This document shows positions 36,801 through 43,544 of a DNA stretch of 64,000 bases, one piece after another. The notes beneath the pieces are model-generated. The model saw only the letters and a program-made list of their open reading frames with translations, had not been told where the DNA came from and did no database searches. How positions within the stretch are numbered: position 1 is the first letter of the stretch; the number at the start of each line of letters is the position of its first letter. The DNA is from Aquamicrobium aerolatum DSM 21857 (GTDB taxonomy: Bacteria > Pseudomonadota > Alphaproteobacteria > Rhizobiales > Rhizobiaceae), in assembly GCF_900113935.1 (NCBI RefSeq), contig NZ_FORF01000006.1:124001-188000 (forward strand), read 5' to 3'. A program made the translations under genes and the position numbers.

Positions 36801-37909
36801 GAGCGGCCTCCTGCAGTTCCCGCGGAGTTGGAAGCAAAGCGCCGTTCAAGATGCGTGATCAACCACGCCAGAAGCGCCAACACAAAGCCACCGACGACAA
36901 AGAACCCTGCGGTGTCGAGCATTGTCCCCAGCATCACGACATAAATGAAACCGAGCTGAAAAATAAAGGCTGCGTAGGCGAGCTTGCGCAGCCGGCTGCT
37001 CAGCGCGCCGCCGGCCAGCAGCGCCGCAATGATACCGGCAAAAGCCACGATTGACGTCAGAAGGAACCCGCTTTCATCGATCCGCGCGAACTGCATGATC
37101 CCGACCGCGAGGAGAAAACCAAACAGTCCGAGCGCCATCAGCTCTGACCCGAGTCCGAGAAGCCGCTGGGTGTCTCCGGACCTGTAACGCGCCGCGCAGA
37201 ACAGCGCTGCCGATGCAAGACCGAGCACCACCGGAACCGTAGAGCTTTCACTTTGCGCGTATTGGATGAGAGCAAACAGGAACAGCGACAGGATGAGCAA
37301 TATCCGGCTGATTTGAGAACCAGTCCAGAAAGACAATCCATACAGGGAAAGGACAATCAGCAAATAGGAGGCGGATACGGAGTTCGATAGCCAGTTTTCA
37401 AGCCCGTGGAGGACCAACCAGGCCCCGCCCAGCAAAACTGCTCCGACGGTCAGGGGAGAGGATCGCAAGCCAGCCGCGGCGAGCGCAGTGCCGGCACCCC
37501 ACGCGAATATCGCCTCCTTCTCATCGCCGGACATATGATACATCTGCGCGACCAGCGCGATTGATGCTCCGAAGGAAGCTGCGGCGACGACCCAGGCCGC
37601 CTCGCCATATCCTGAATGCCCCCTCAATTTGAGCAGCGCGCCACCAGCATAGCCGCCCAAAATGAGCGCAAAAAGCATAGCAACGCGTCCCAAGCGCGGT
37701 ATTTCCTGCCAATTCGCAGCGATAAAAATGAGAATTGCTGCGGAAAAAAGCGCGGCGGCCATCATGGCCAGCACGGAACTGAGCGCAAATCCGACCTTCT
37801 TCTGCGTGGCCGCATCGTGGCGTAGCGCGTCAGCTGTCGGACCGTCGATCAGCCCTTCCTGCTGCCACCGATCGATGTCTTGCTGCACCCGGGTCACATA
37901 CGCGGTCAT
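36797..37909 (-). CDS. DUF2157 polytopic membrane protein
   Basis: This is 370 residues long. The first 45 residues are the soluble DUF2157 helical head (VQQDIDRWQQEGLIDGPTAD ALRHDA), followed by about ten hydrophobic helices (for example VLAMMAAALFSAAILIFIAA, AYLLIVLSLYGLSFWTG-like segments, FFVVGGFVLALLAWLI). The start at 37909 has GGGAGAAG upstream. It overlaps the GDYXXLXY gene by four bases, so the two proteins are translationally coupled and probably form a complex. No function is known. Confidence 0.86.
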   Translation of the reverse strand: MTAYVTRVQQDIDRWQQEGLIDGPTADALRHDAATQKKVGFALSSVLAMMAAALFSAAILIFIAANWQEIPRLGRVAMLFALILGGYAGGALLKLRGHSGYGEAAWVVAAASFGASIALVAQMYHMSGDEKEAIFAWGAGTALAAAGLRSSPLTVGAVLLGGAWLVLHGLENWLSNSVSASYLLIVLSLYGLSFWTGSQISRILLILSLFLFALIQYAQSESSTVPVVLGLASAALFCAARYRSGDTQRLLGLGSELMALGLFGFLLAVGIMQFARIDESGFLLTSIVAFAGIIAALLAGGALSSRLRKLAYAAFIFQLGFIYVVMLGTMLDTAGFFVVGGFVLALLAWLITHLERRFASNSAGTAGGRS

Positions 37910-38054
37910 CGGCTTCTCCCTCACACTGCCATCACACCATGTTGCGGTGCACAAAAAAACAGAATTACGCCCTAATTCCGGCTAGATAGACGGATTCCGT
38001 CACAATTCGGCCGCAACCATTTGCAGCCATTAATATTGCATTGCACAAAACGCA

Positions 38055-38084
38055 TTGCTGCCATGCACCATCGTCACTTCTAAT
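38055..38084 (+). promoter_or_regulatory. Candidate promoter of the DUF1127-sRNA locus
   Basis: TTGCTG (38055-38060) and TCTAAT (38079-38084), spaced by 18 bases, lie 63 bases before the DUF1127 start. GCAA/TTGC words, including the dyad GCAACCATTTGC at 38023-38034, lie just upstream and could be an activator site. The -35 match is weak. Confidence 0.3.
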
Positions 38085-38147
38085 CCGATGCAACCGCGAC
38101 TATCTTCCAATCATCGCAAGAACAAAGAAACAGTCTAGGTGAACGAT

Positions 38148-38288
38148 ATGAACATCATCCGCAACTACCGCAACTGGCGCCGCTACCGTGATACCGTCAA
38201 CGAGCTGAGCCGCCTGTCCAACCGCGAACTGAACGATCTGGGCATCACCCGTGGTGACATCCCGTTCGTTGCACGCAAGTCGGTCTAA
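38148..38288 (+). CDS. DUF1127 small protein (CcaF-like)
   Basis: This is a 46-residue, Arg-rich protein with the DUF1127 pattern: [20 protein letters not shown], then [20 protein letters not shown]. The ATG has AGGTGA six bases upstream. In Rhodobacter sphaeroides a DUF1127 protein (CcaF1) is encoded immediately upstream of the CcsR sRNAs and affects their maturation; in Brucella and Agrobacterium similar small proteins affect RNA turnover, stress and phosphate or sugar metabolism. The three anti-SD hairpins directly downstream here support the same pairing. RNA binding is an inference from the basic composition. Confidence 0.92.
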   Translation: MNIIRNYRNWRRYRDTVNELSRLSNRELNDLGITRGDIPFVARKSV

Positions 38289-38299
38289 CGAATTCAGAG

Positions 38300-38418
38300 T
38301 TTTCGTCGGGGCTTTCCTCCTCCCATGCCCTGATGAATATGGCCCGAGACTTCCTCCTCCCAGTCGAGGGCCACTTAAACGACACCCGCCGGACCTCCTC
38401 CCCCGGCGGGTGTTGTTA
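38300..38418 (+). ncRNA. Cuckoo/CcsR-like sRNA array with three CCTCCTCCC hairpins
   Basis: Three stem-loops follow the DUF1127 stop. Hairpin 1 (38304-38335) has a 9-bp stem, hairpin 2 (38341-38372) an interrupted stem of 5+3 bp, and hairpin 3 (38382-38413) an 11-bp GC-rich stem that also resembles a terminator. Each loop holds CCTCCTCCC (38316-38324, 38353-38361, 38394-38402), an anti-Shine-Dalgarno sequence able to pair with ribosome sites or to be sponged. The layout matches the CcsR RNAs and the cuckoo RNA family of alphaproteobacteria. They are likely cut from the DUF1127 mRNA. Confidence 0.88.
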
Positions 38419-38481
38419 TTTCAGCAAGGCAGTCTCCGCTGCTTCCTTGCATTCCCAAGCGACGCGGATTATTCCCTGCCT

Positions 38482-39885
38482 ATGACAATCAAGCCTGTTC
38501 ACGTCGTCGGCGGCGGTCTTGCCGGTTCCGAAGCCTCTTGGCAACTCGCGCAAGCCGGTGTTCCGGTCATTCTGCATGAGATGCGACCGGTGCGCGGCAC
38601 TGAAGCCCATAAGACCGAAGGGCTGGCAGAACTGGTCTGCTCCAACTCCTTCCGATCAGATGACGCAGAAACCAACGCTGTCGGCGTATTGCATGCCGAA
38701 ATGCGCCTGGCCAATTCGATCATCATGGCGTCCGGCGATGCGAATCAGGTTCCCGCGGGCGGCGCACTGGCCGTTGACCGCGACGGCTTCTCTGATGACG
38801 TTACGGCCAAGCTCGAAGCCCATCCGCTGATCACCATCGTGCGCGAAGAAGTTTCAGGCCTGCCGCCTGCGGAGTGGGATCAGACGATCATTTCGACCGG
38901 CCCACTGACTGCACCGTCGCTGGCCGAAGCGATTTCCGCAGAAACGGGTGCTGACGCCCTCGCCTTCTTCGACGCGATTGCTCCGATCATCCATTTCGAC
39001 AGCATCGACATGAATGTCGCCTGGTTCCAGTCGCGCTACGACAAGGTTGGACCTGGTGGGAGCGGCAAGGACTACATCAACTGCCCGATGGACAAGGAGC
39101 AGTATGAGGCATTCATCGCCGCCCTTAACGAAGGCGCCAAGGCCGAGTTCAAGGAATGGGAAGGTACGCCCTATTTCGATGGTTGCCTGCCAATCGAGGT
39201 GATGGCGGAGCGAGGGTCAGAAACCTTGCGCCATGGGCCGATGAAGCCAATGGGCCTGACGAACGCACATAATCCGACCGTCAAGGCCTATGCAGTCGTG
39301 CAGCTGCGCCAGGACAATGCCCTCGGCACGCTCTACAATATGGTCGGCTTCCAGACGAAGCTGAAACACGGTGAGCAGGTTCGCATTTTTCGCACGATCC
39401 CTGGGCTTGAGAACGCCGAATTCGCCCGTTTGGGTGGCCTGCACCGGAACACTTACATCAATTCGCCTACTCTGCTGGACGGTTCGCTGCAGTTGAAGTC
39501 GCGTCCGGGCCTGCGATTCGCCGGCCAGATCACCGGATGCGAAGGCTATGTCGAGTCGGCCGCTATCGGCCTTCTTGCAGGGCGTTTCGCCGCGGCTGAA
39601 CGCTTGGGGCGCCCGGTTGAGTTGCCACCACTCACGACAGCGTTTGGGGCTTTGCTCAACCACATCACCGGCGGCCATATCGTCTCCGACGACGAGCCGG
39701 GCAAGCGCTCATTCCAGCCAATGAACGTGAACTTCGGGCTCTTCCCGCCTCTGGAGCCGGGCACCGCATTGAAGCCTGAGGGTTTCGAAGGCCGATTCCG
39801 GGGTAAAGACAAGGCCATCGCCAAGAAGCGCGCGCTCGCAGCACGTGCATTGGCCGACTGCCAGTCGTGGCTTCAGGATCTCTAG
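38482..39885 (+). CDS. trmFO: tRNA (uracil-54-C5)-methyltransferase, folate/FAD-dependent
   Basis: This 467-residue flavoprotein makes ribothymidine-54 in tRNA using methylene-tetrahydrofolate. The FAD-binding N-terminus reads [19 protein letters not shown], followed by [19 protein letters not shown] and [20 protein letters not shown]. The C-terminal signature is [23 protein letters not shown]. The start is ATG 38482; a longer in-frame extension would run back through the sRNA region and has no protein character. It may receive read-through from the DUF1127 promoter. Confidence 0.95.
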   Translation: MTIKPVHVVGGGLAGSEASWQLAQAGVPVILHEMRPVRGTEAHKTEGLAELVCSNSFRSDDAETNAVGVLHAEMRLANSIIMASGDANQVPAGGALAVDRDGFSDDVTAKLEAHPLITIVREEVSGLPPAEWDQTIISTGPLTAPSLAEAISAETGADALAFFDAIAPIIHFDSIDMNVAWFQSRYDKVGPGGSGKDYINCPMDKEQYEAFIAALNEGAKAEFKEWEGTPYFDGCLPIEVMAERGSETLRHGPMKPMGLTNAHNPTVKAYAVVQLRQDNALGTLYNMVGFQTKLKHGEQVRIFRTIPGLENAEFARLGGLHRNTYINSPTLLDGSLQLKSRPGLRFAGQITGCEGYVESAAIGLLAGRFAAAERLGRPVELPPLTTAFGALLNHITGGHIVSDDEPGKRSFQPMNVNFGLFPPLEPGTALKPEGFEGRFRGKDKAIAKKRALAARALADCQSWLQDL

Positions 39886-39999
39886 GACGGAACTGGCGGC
39901 CAGCCGCCATCTCAGCAAGATATCGCCGTTCGTCGGCCCCGCTACCGCTCGACCTGAAAATGGACTAGGTCTGGTGAGAGTATCGGGGGAGGAACGACA

Positions 40000-40842
40000 A
40001 TGACGGATCTGAGCTTCTTCAAGGTCGAGCGCGACGATGGGGTCGTGCACATTGCCATGGATCGGCCCGACAAAGCCAACAGCATGACACCCGATTTTTG
40101 GATTGAGTTGCCGTCGCTGCTCGAACTGTTCGGGAGTGACGAAACGGTCCGCTGCGCTATCATATCCGGTGAAGGCAAGCATTTCACCAGCGGCATGGAT
40201 CTCGCAACTTTTTCCACCATTGCCACCCTGTTTGAAAGCGAACCCGGAAGAGCAGCTCTCGCACTGCGCGAGATGATCCTGCGGCTGCAGCACACATTCA
40301 CAGCCATCGAGAAAGCTCGCTTCCCTGTGATCGCTGCGGTGCATGGCGCCTGCATTGGCGCCGGGGTCGACATGATCACCGCCTGCGACTTGCGGATTGC
40401 GTCGGCAGATGCGTTCTTCGCGATCGAGGAAATCCACATCGGGATGGCGGCGGATGTAGGAACGCTCCAGCGGCTTCCAAAACTGATTGCGCCGGCGATC
40501 GCCGCCGAACTGGCCTACACGGGACGGCGCTTCCAGGCCGACGAAGCCAAAAGCATGGGGTTGGTTTCCAGCCTGTACGGGGATCGCCAGGCTCTCATCG
40601 ATGGCGCATGGGAGCTTGCGCGCTCGATGGCCGCAAAATCACCGCTGGCGCTGGCTGGAATCAAGCGCAACCTCGCCTATTCGCGCGATCACTCCGTCGC
40701 CGACGGCCTCGACTATATCGCGACATGGAATGGCGGGATGTTGCGTGCTTCAGAACTGATGACGGCAGTGCAGGCAAAGATGTCGAAGACACAGCCTGCC
40801 TTCGACAATCTTCTCGCGGATCAGCCTGCAAGCCGAAGATAG
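40000..40842 (+). CDS. Enoyl-CoA hydratase/isomerase family (dienoyl-CoA isomerase-like)
   Basis: This is a 280-residue crotonase-fold protein. It has IAMDRPDKANSMTPDFW, the oxyanion region GKHFTSGMDLATF and VHGACIGAGVDMITACDLRIAS. The segment FFAIEEIHIGMAADVGTLQRLPK keeps the Glu and Asp pair that in mammalian ECH1 catalyses delta3,5-delta2,4-dienoyl-CoA isomerisation, so that activity is more likely than plain hydration. It converges on the sterol-desaturase-family gene with no intervening base between stops. Confidence 0.9.
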   Translation: MTDLSFFKVERDDGVVHIAMDRPDKANSMTPDFWIELPSLLELFGSDETVRCAIISGEGKHFTSGMDLATFSTIATLFESEPGRAALALREMILRLQHTFTAIEKARFPVIAAVHGACIGAGVDMITACDLRIASADAFFAIEEIHIGMAADVGTLQRLPKLIAPAIAAELAYTGRRFQADEAKSMGLVSSLYGDRQALIDGAWELARSMAAKSPLALAGIKRNLAYSRDHSVADGLDYIATWNGGMLRASELMTAVQAKMSKTQPAFDNLLADQPASRR

Positions 40843-41796
40843 CTACTCCGCCGGGATACCCTGCGGAGCTTCCGGCAATCCAGGCTTGCCTGCTTCCGTC
40901 GGATTTCGGCGGACATAGGCAGCTTTCAACGTCTCCGACGTGTCGCGTGATCCATCATGGCTCCAGCCGGGCGGCCGGAACAGATACCCAAGCCGCTGGC
41001 CAAAGGACAGACCAGGCTTGCAGGCATCGGAGAACATCGCCACCCATTCATGGAATGCCACTTTGACGGGATTGAACGTGCCTATGTTGCTGACAATGCC
41101 ATAGCGCGGCGAATCTTCTTCCAGTTCCTCAACGAATGTCCCGAACATCCGATCCCAGATGATAAGCGTTCCGCCATAGTTCGCATCAAGATACCGGGGG
41201 TTGGTGGCATGATGGCAGCGGTGATGTGACGGCGTATTGAAAATGAACTCAAAAGGTCTCCACATCTTGCCGATTGTCTCGGTATGGATCCAAAACTGCC
41301 AGACCAGGTTGAATCCGAACACGAACGCGATGACCGCGGGGTGAAAACCGAGCAGAACCAGCGGGGTCTGCAAGACGAACATGCCGGTGAACAGCCCTGT
41401 CCATGACTGACGCAATGCAGTCGACAGATTGTAGTGCTGGCTGGAATGATGATTGACATGCTCAGCCCAAACCCATCGCACGCGATGCGCAATGCGATGG
41501 TAGAAATAGTAACGCAGATCATCAAGCAGGAACGCGACCAGGAACACCCACCAGGAAAGTCCCAGATCAAACATGCGGAACTGCCAGAGCCAAAGAAGCG
41601 CAGTGTAAGAGACAACGCCGAGCAGCAGCCCTGCCACCACATTGCCGGTCCCCATCATCAGGCTGGTCACCGTATCGCGGGTTTCAAATGCGCCGCGCGC
41701 CCTGCCTGTACGCACCAGCCACACCTCTATCAGGATCGCGACGACGAAGAAGGGGATGGCCAACTGCGTGATGGAAGGGAACTGATACTCGTTCAT
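40843..41796 (-). CDS. Sterol desaturase / fatty acid hydroxylase family protein
   Basis: This is a 317-residue integral membrane di-iron enzyme. The His clusters are HRIAH, HVNHHSSQH and HHRCHHATNPRYLDANYGG, in the order of the family, between hydrophobic helices (TQLAIPFFVVAILIEVWLV, NVVAGLLLGVVSYTALLWLW). It probably hydroxylates or desaturates a lipid; the substrate cannot be told. The start at 41796 overlaps the stop of the upstream gene (ATGA), preferred over an in-frame start at 41811. Confidence 0.88.
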   Translation of the reverse strand: MNEYQFPSITQLAIPFFVVAILIEVWLVRTGRARGAFETRDTVTSLMMGTGNVVAGLLLGVVSYTALLWLWQFRMFDLGLSWWVFLVAFLLDDLRYYFYHRIAHRVRWVWAEHVNHHSSQHYNLSTALRQSWTGLFTGMFVLQTPLVLLGFHPAVIAFVFGFNLVWQFWIHTETIGKMWRPFEFIFNTPSHHRCHHATNPRYLDANYGGTLIIWDRMFGTFVEELEEDSPRYGIVSNIGTFNPVKVAFHEWVAMFSDACKPGLSFGQRLGYLFRPPGWSHDGSRDTSETLKAAYVRRNPTEAGKPGLPEAPQGIPAE

Positions 41797-42227
41797 GACG
41801 ACTTCTCCCAAATTCGCCGTGGTAATGCTGTGAACAGGTCCTCGACTGCATAGGCAGTCACCACGTCTGCGAAGACAAACTCTCCACCCTTCCAGGTGAA
41901 ATCGCGTAATCGGAGCGACACGGTATGCGCGGAGGCGCGTGGGGTGCCCGACAGATCGGAACGCGCGATCAGTCGCGTCAAAAACCTGTCGCCCACGGCG
42001 TGGACAACGCCAACTCGTGAATTGGGCAATTCAAGGAATGCACAGGTGCCGTCCTGCGTCAGGTACACAGAGGACGGTCGCAAATCGGGGAAGTCGATCG
42101 CGAAGCGCTCGGCCGCAGCCTTGGCGTCCGCAAATGAAGCACGCCGGGTTCCTCCCGTCATATGCACGACGAGCACAACCAGCGATATACCCGCCGCGAC
42201 CACTGTCGCCAGCAGAAGCAGGTTCAT
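41793..42227 (-). CDS. Membrane-anchored protein of unknown function
   Basis: This is a 144-residue protein with one N-terminal helix (LLLLATVVAAGISLVVLVVHM) and a soluble domain of about 115 residues containing SVYLTQDGTCAFLELPNSRVGVVHAVGDRFLTR and VSLRLRDFTWKGGEFVFADV. I do not recognise the family. It is translationally coupled to the sterol-desaturase-family gene, so it may act with that enzyme at the membrane. Confidence 0.75.
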   Translation of the reverse strand: MNLLLLATVVAAGISLVVLVVHMTGGTRRASFADAKAAAERFAIDFPDLRPSSVYLTQDGTCAFLELPNSRVGVVHAVGDRFLTRLIARSDLSGTPRASAHTVSLRLRDFTWKGGEFVFADVVTAYAVEDLFTALPRRIWEKSS

Positions 42228-42300
42228 TCAGCGCACCCTCCCCCAATTTCCCAGACGGGATGCTACCTGAAACTAACCTCGCGTCAAAGTCGCTCCATCA

Positions 42301-43146
42301 CTACCGCCAACCCGAAGACGCGGTACGAAAGAGCAACCAGTGGCGTCGCAGCGCCGAGATTTCCGCGACCCTCTGCATCGGATCGAAACCGCGCCGGGAT
42401 GCCGCGTCAAAATAGGCGGGTGCAAGGGCGGCCGGAAGGAACGCCGGGCGAAGCAGCGGCGGCATTCCCTTTGTATCTGCTGCGAGCTTGCCTGCATGCT
42501 CGCGCCCCAGCGCAATCATCGCCTCCATCGCACGCATAGCGGCTTCGGGCGCCTGAGCGCGAACAAACTCGTCCCTGCTTGTCCCTGCTGCCTGCAAAAT
42601 ATCCTGGGGAATGTAGCACTGCCCACGTCGCGTATGTACGGGCAGTAGCCGGATCAGCCCCGAGATGGCGAGTGCGCATCCGCCATGTCCCGCTGCAGCA
42701 GCAAACCGTGACGCTTCGTTCGGATCGAGAATCAGAGCAGCCAACTGGATGATCGTCGAGGCGGTATCACCACAATAGCCCTCAAGATCGTTGCGACTTG
42801 GAATCGGATCATCATAAAGGTCGAAGATTCGTGCTTCCAGATATCTGTCAAACGCTTCCTTCGGCAGGGAGTGCGCCTTCATGACAGCTATCAGTCGCTC
42901 GGCCAGAGGATGCCCTTCCGCACCCTCGCCGTTTCCTGCGAGCACATCACGCCACCATTGGACACGAATCTCACCGGGCAGCGGTTCGTGGATACGATCA
43001 CGTATCGCTGCGATTTCGACGTTGAACAGATAAAGCACCGCCAACGCTTCGCGCTTGTCTTCAGGCGCATATAGCGTTGCCAGATATCGCTCGGGATCGG
43101 CCTGCCGCAGTTCCTGCATGCCGCTTATTTGCTGGGCCGATAGCAT
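42301..43146 (-). CDS. Squalene/phytoene synthase-fold protein, NDUFAF6-like
   Basis: This is a 281-residue protein with the all-helical squalene/phytoene synthase fold. The Asp-rich catalytic motifs are not standard: the first region reads NVEIAAIRDRIHEPLPGEIRVQWWRD and the second EGYCGDTASTIIQLAAL. This pattern is that of NDUFAF6, a mitochondrial complex I assembly factor, rather than an isoprenoid synthase. The ATG at 43146 follows the upstream gene by four bases. Neighbourhood with an Mth938/NDUFAF3-like gene supports a complex I role. A hopanoid-type synthase is less likely. Confidence 0.82.
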   Translation of the reverse strand: MLSAQQISGMQELRQADPERYLATLYAPEDKREALAVLYLFNVEIAAIRDRIHEPLPGEIRVQWWRDVLAGNGEGAEGHPLAERLIAVMKAHSLPKEAFDRYLEARIFDLYDDPIPSRNDLEGYCGDTASTIIQLAALILDPNEASRFAAAAGHGGCALAISGLIRLLPVHTRRGQCYIPQDILQAAGTSRDEFVRAQAPEAAMRAMEAMIALGREHAGKLAADTKGMPPLLRPAFLPAALAPAYFDAASRRGFDPMQRVAEISALRRHWLLFRTASSGWR

Positions 43147-43150
43147 CCGC

Positions 43151-43540
43151 TTACTCGACAGCAAGCAGAACCGCTGCCACTGCGCGGTCTTCGGCGAGCA
43201 ACACGTTGTAGGTTCGCACCGCCGCGCCGGTCGACATGGAATCGACCGAAATGCCGAGTGCCCGAAACTGCTCTCTCAGCGGACGAGGAAGAGGCACCAG
43301 ATCAATACCGGTGCCAACGAGGAGAATATTGATCTCAGCCGCCTCGCCGATCACCCGCGACAAGGTCTCTTCGTTGATCTGCGAAGGTTCGGTCACGCTC
43401 CAACCGTGAACGCCCGATGGCAGACACATGATCGAACCCCGATGCGACATCTCAGCGAAACGGAACCCGCCGTCTCCATAAGCGTCAATCGGCGCACGGC
43501 CCGGAAAATGGGCCGCGCGGATGTTGATACCTTCACGCAT
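43151..43540 (-). CDS. Mth938-like domain protein, NDUFAF3-like
   Basis: This is a 129-residue single-domain protein of the Mth938 family. It includes GDGGFRFAEMSHRGSIMCLPSGVHGW and NILLVGTGIDLVPLPRPLREQFRALGISVDSMSTGAAVRTYNVL. The mitochondrial member, NDUFAF3, assembles the Q-module of respiratory complex I. Here it sits four bases after secDF and directly before the NDUFAF6-like gene. The bacterial function has not been shown by this sequence alone. Confidence 0.87.
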   Translation of the reverse strand: MREGINIRAAHFPGRAPIDAYGDGGFRFAEMSHRGSIMCLPSGVHGWSVTEPSQINEETLSRVIGEAAEINILLVGTGIDLVPLPRPLREQFRALGISVDSMSTGAAVRTYNVLLAEDRAVAAVLLAVE

Positions 43541-43544
43541 CTGC

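Noticed and set aside
38251-38481. 77-residue N-terminal extension of trmFO
   Set aside because: The extension would translate the DUF1127 end and the hairpin array; homologues start at [13 protein letters not shown], matched by the ATG at 38482.
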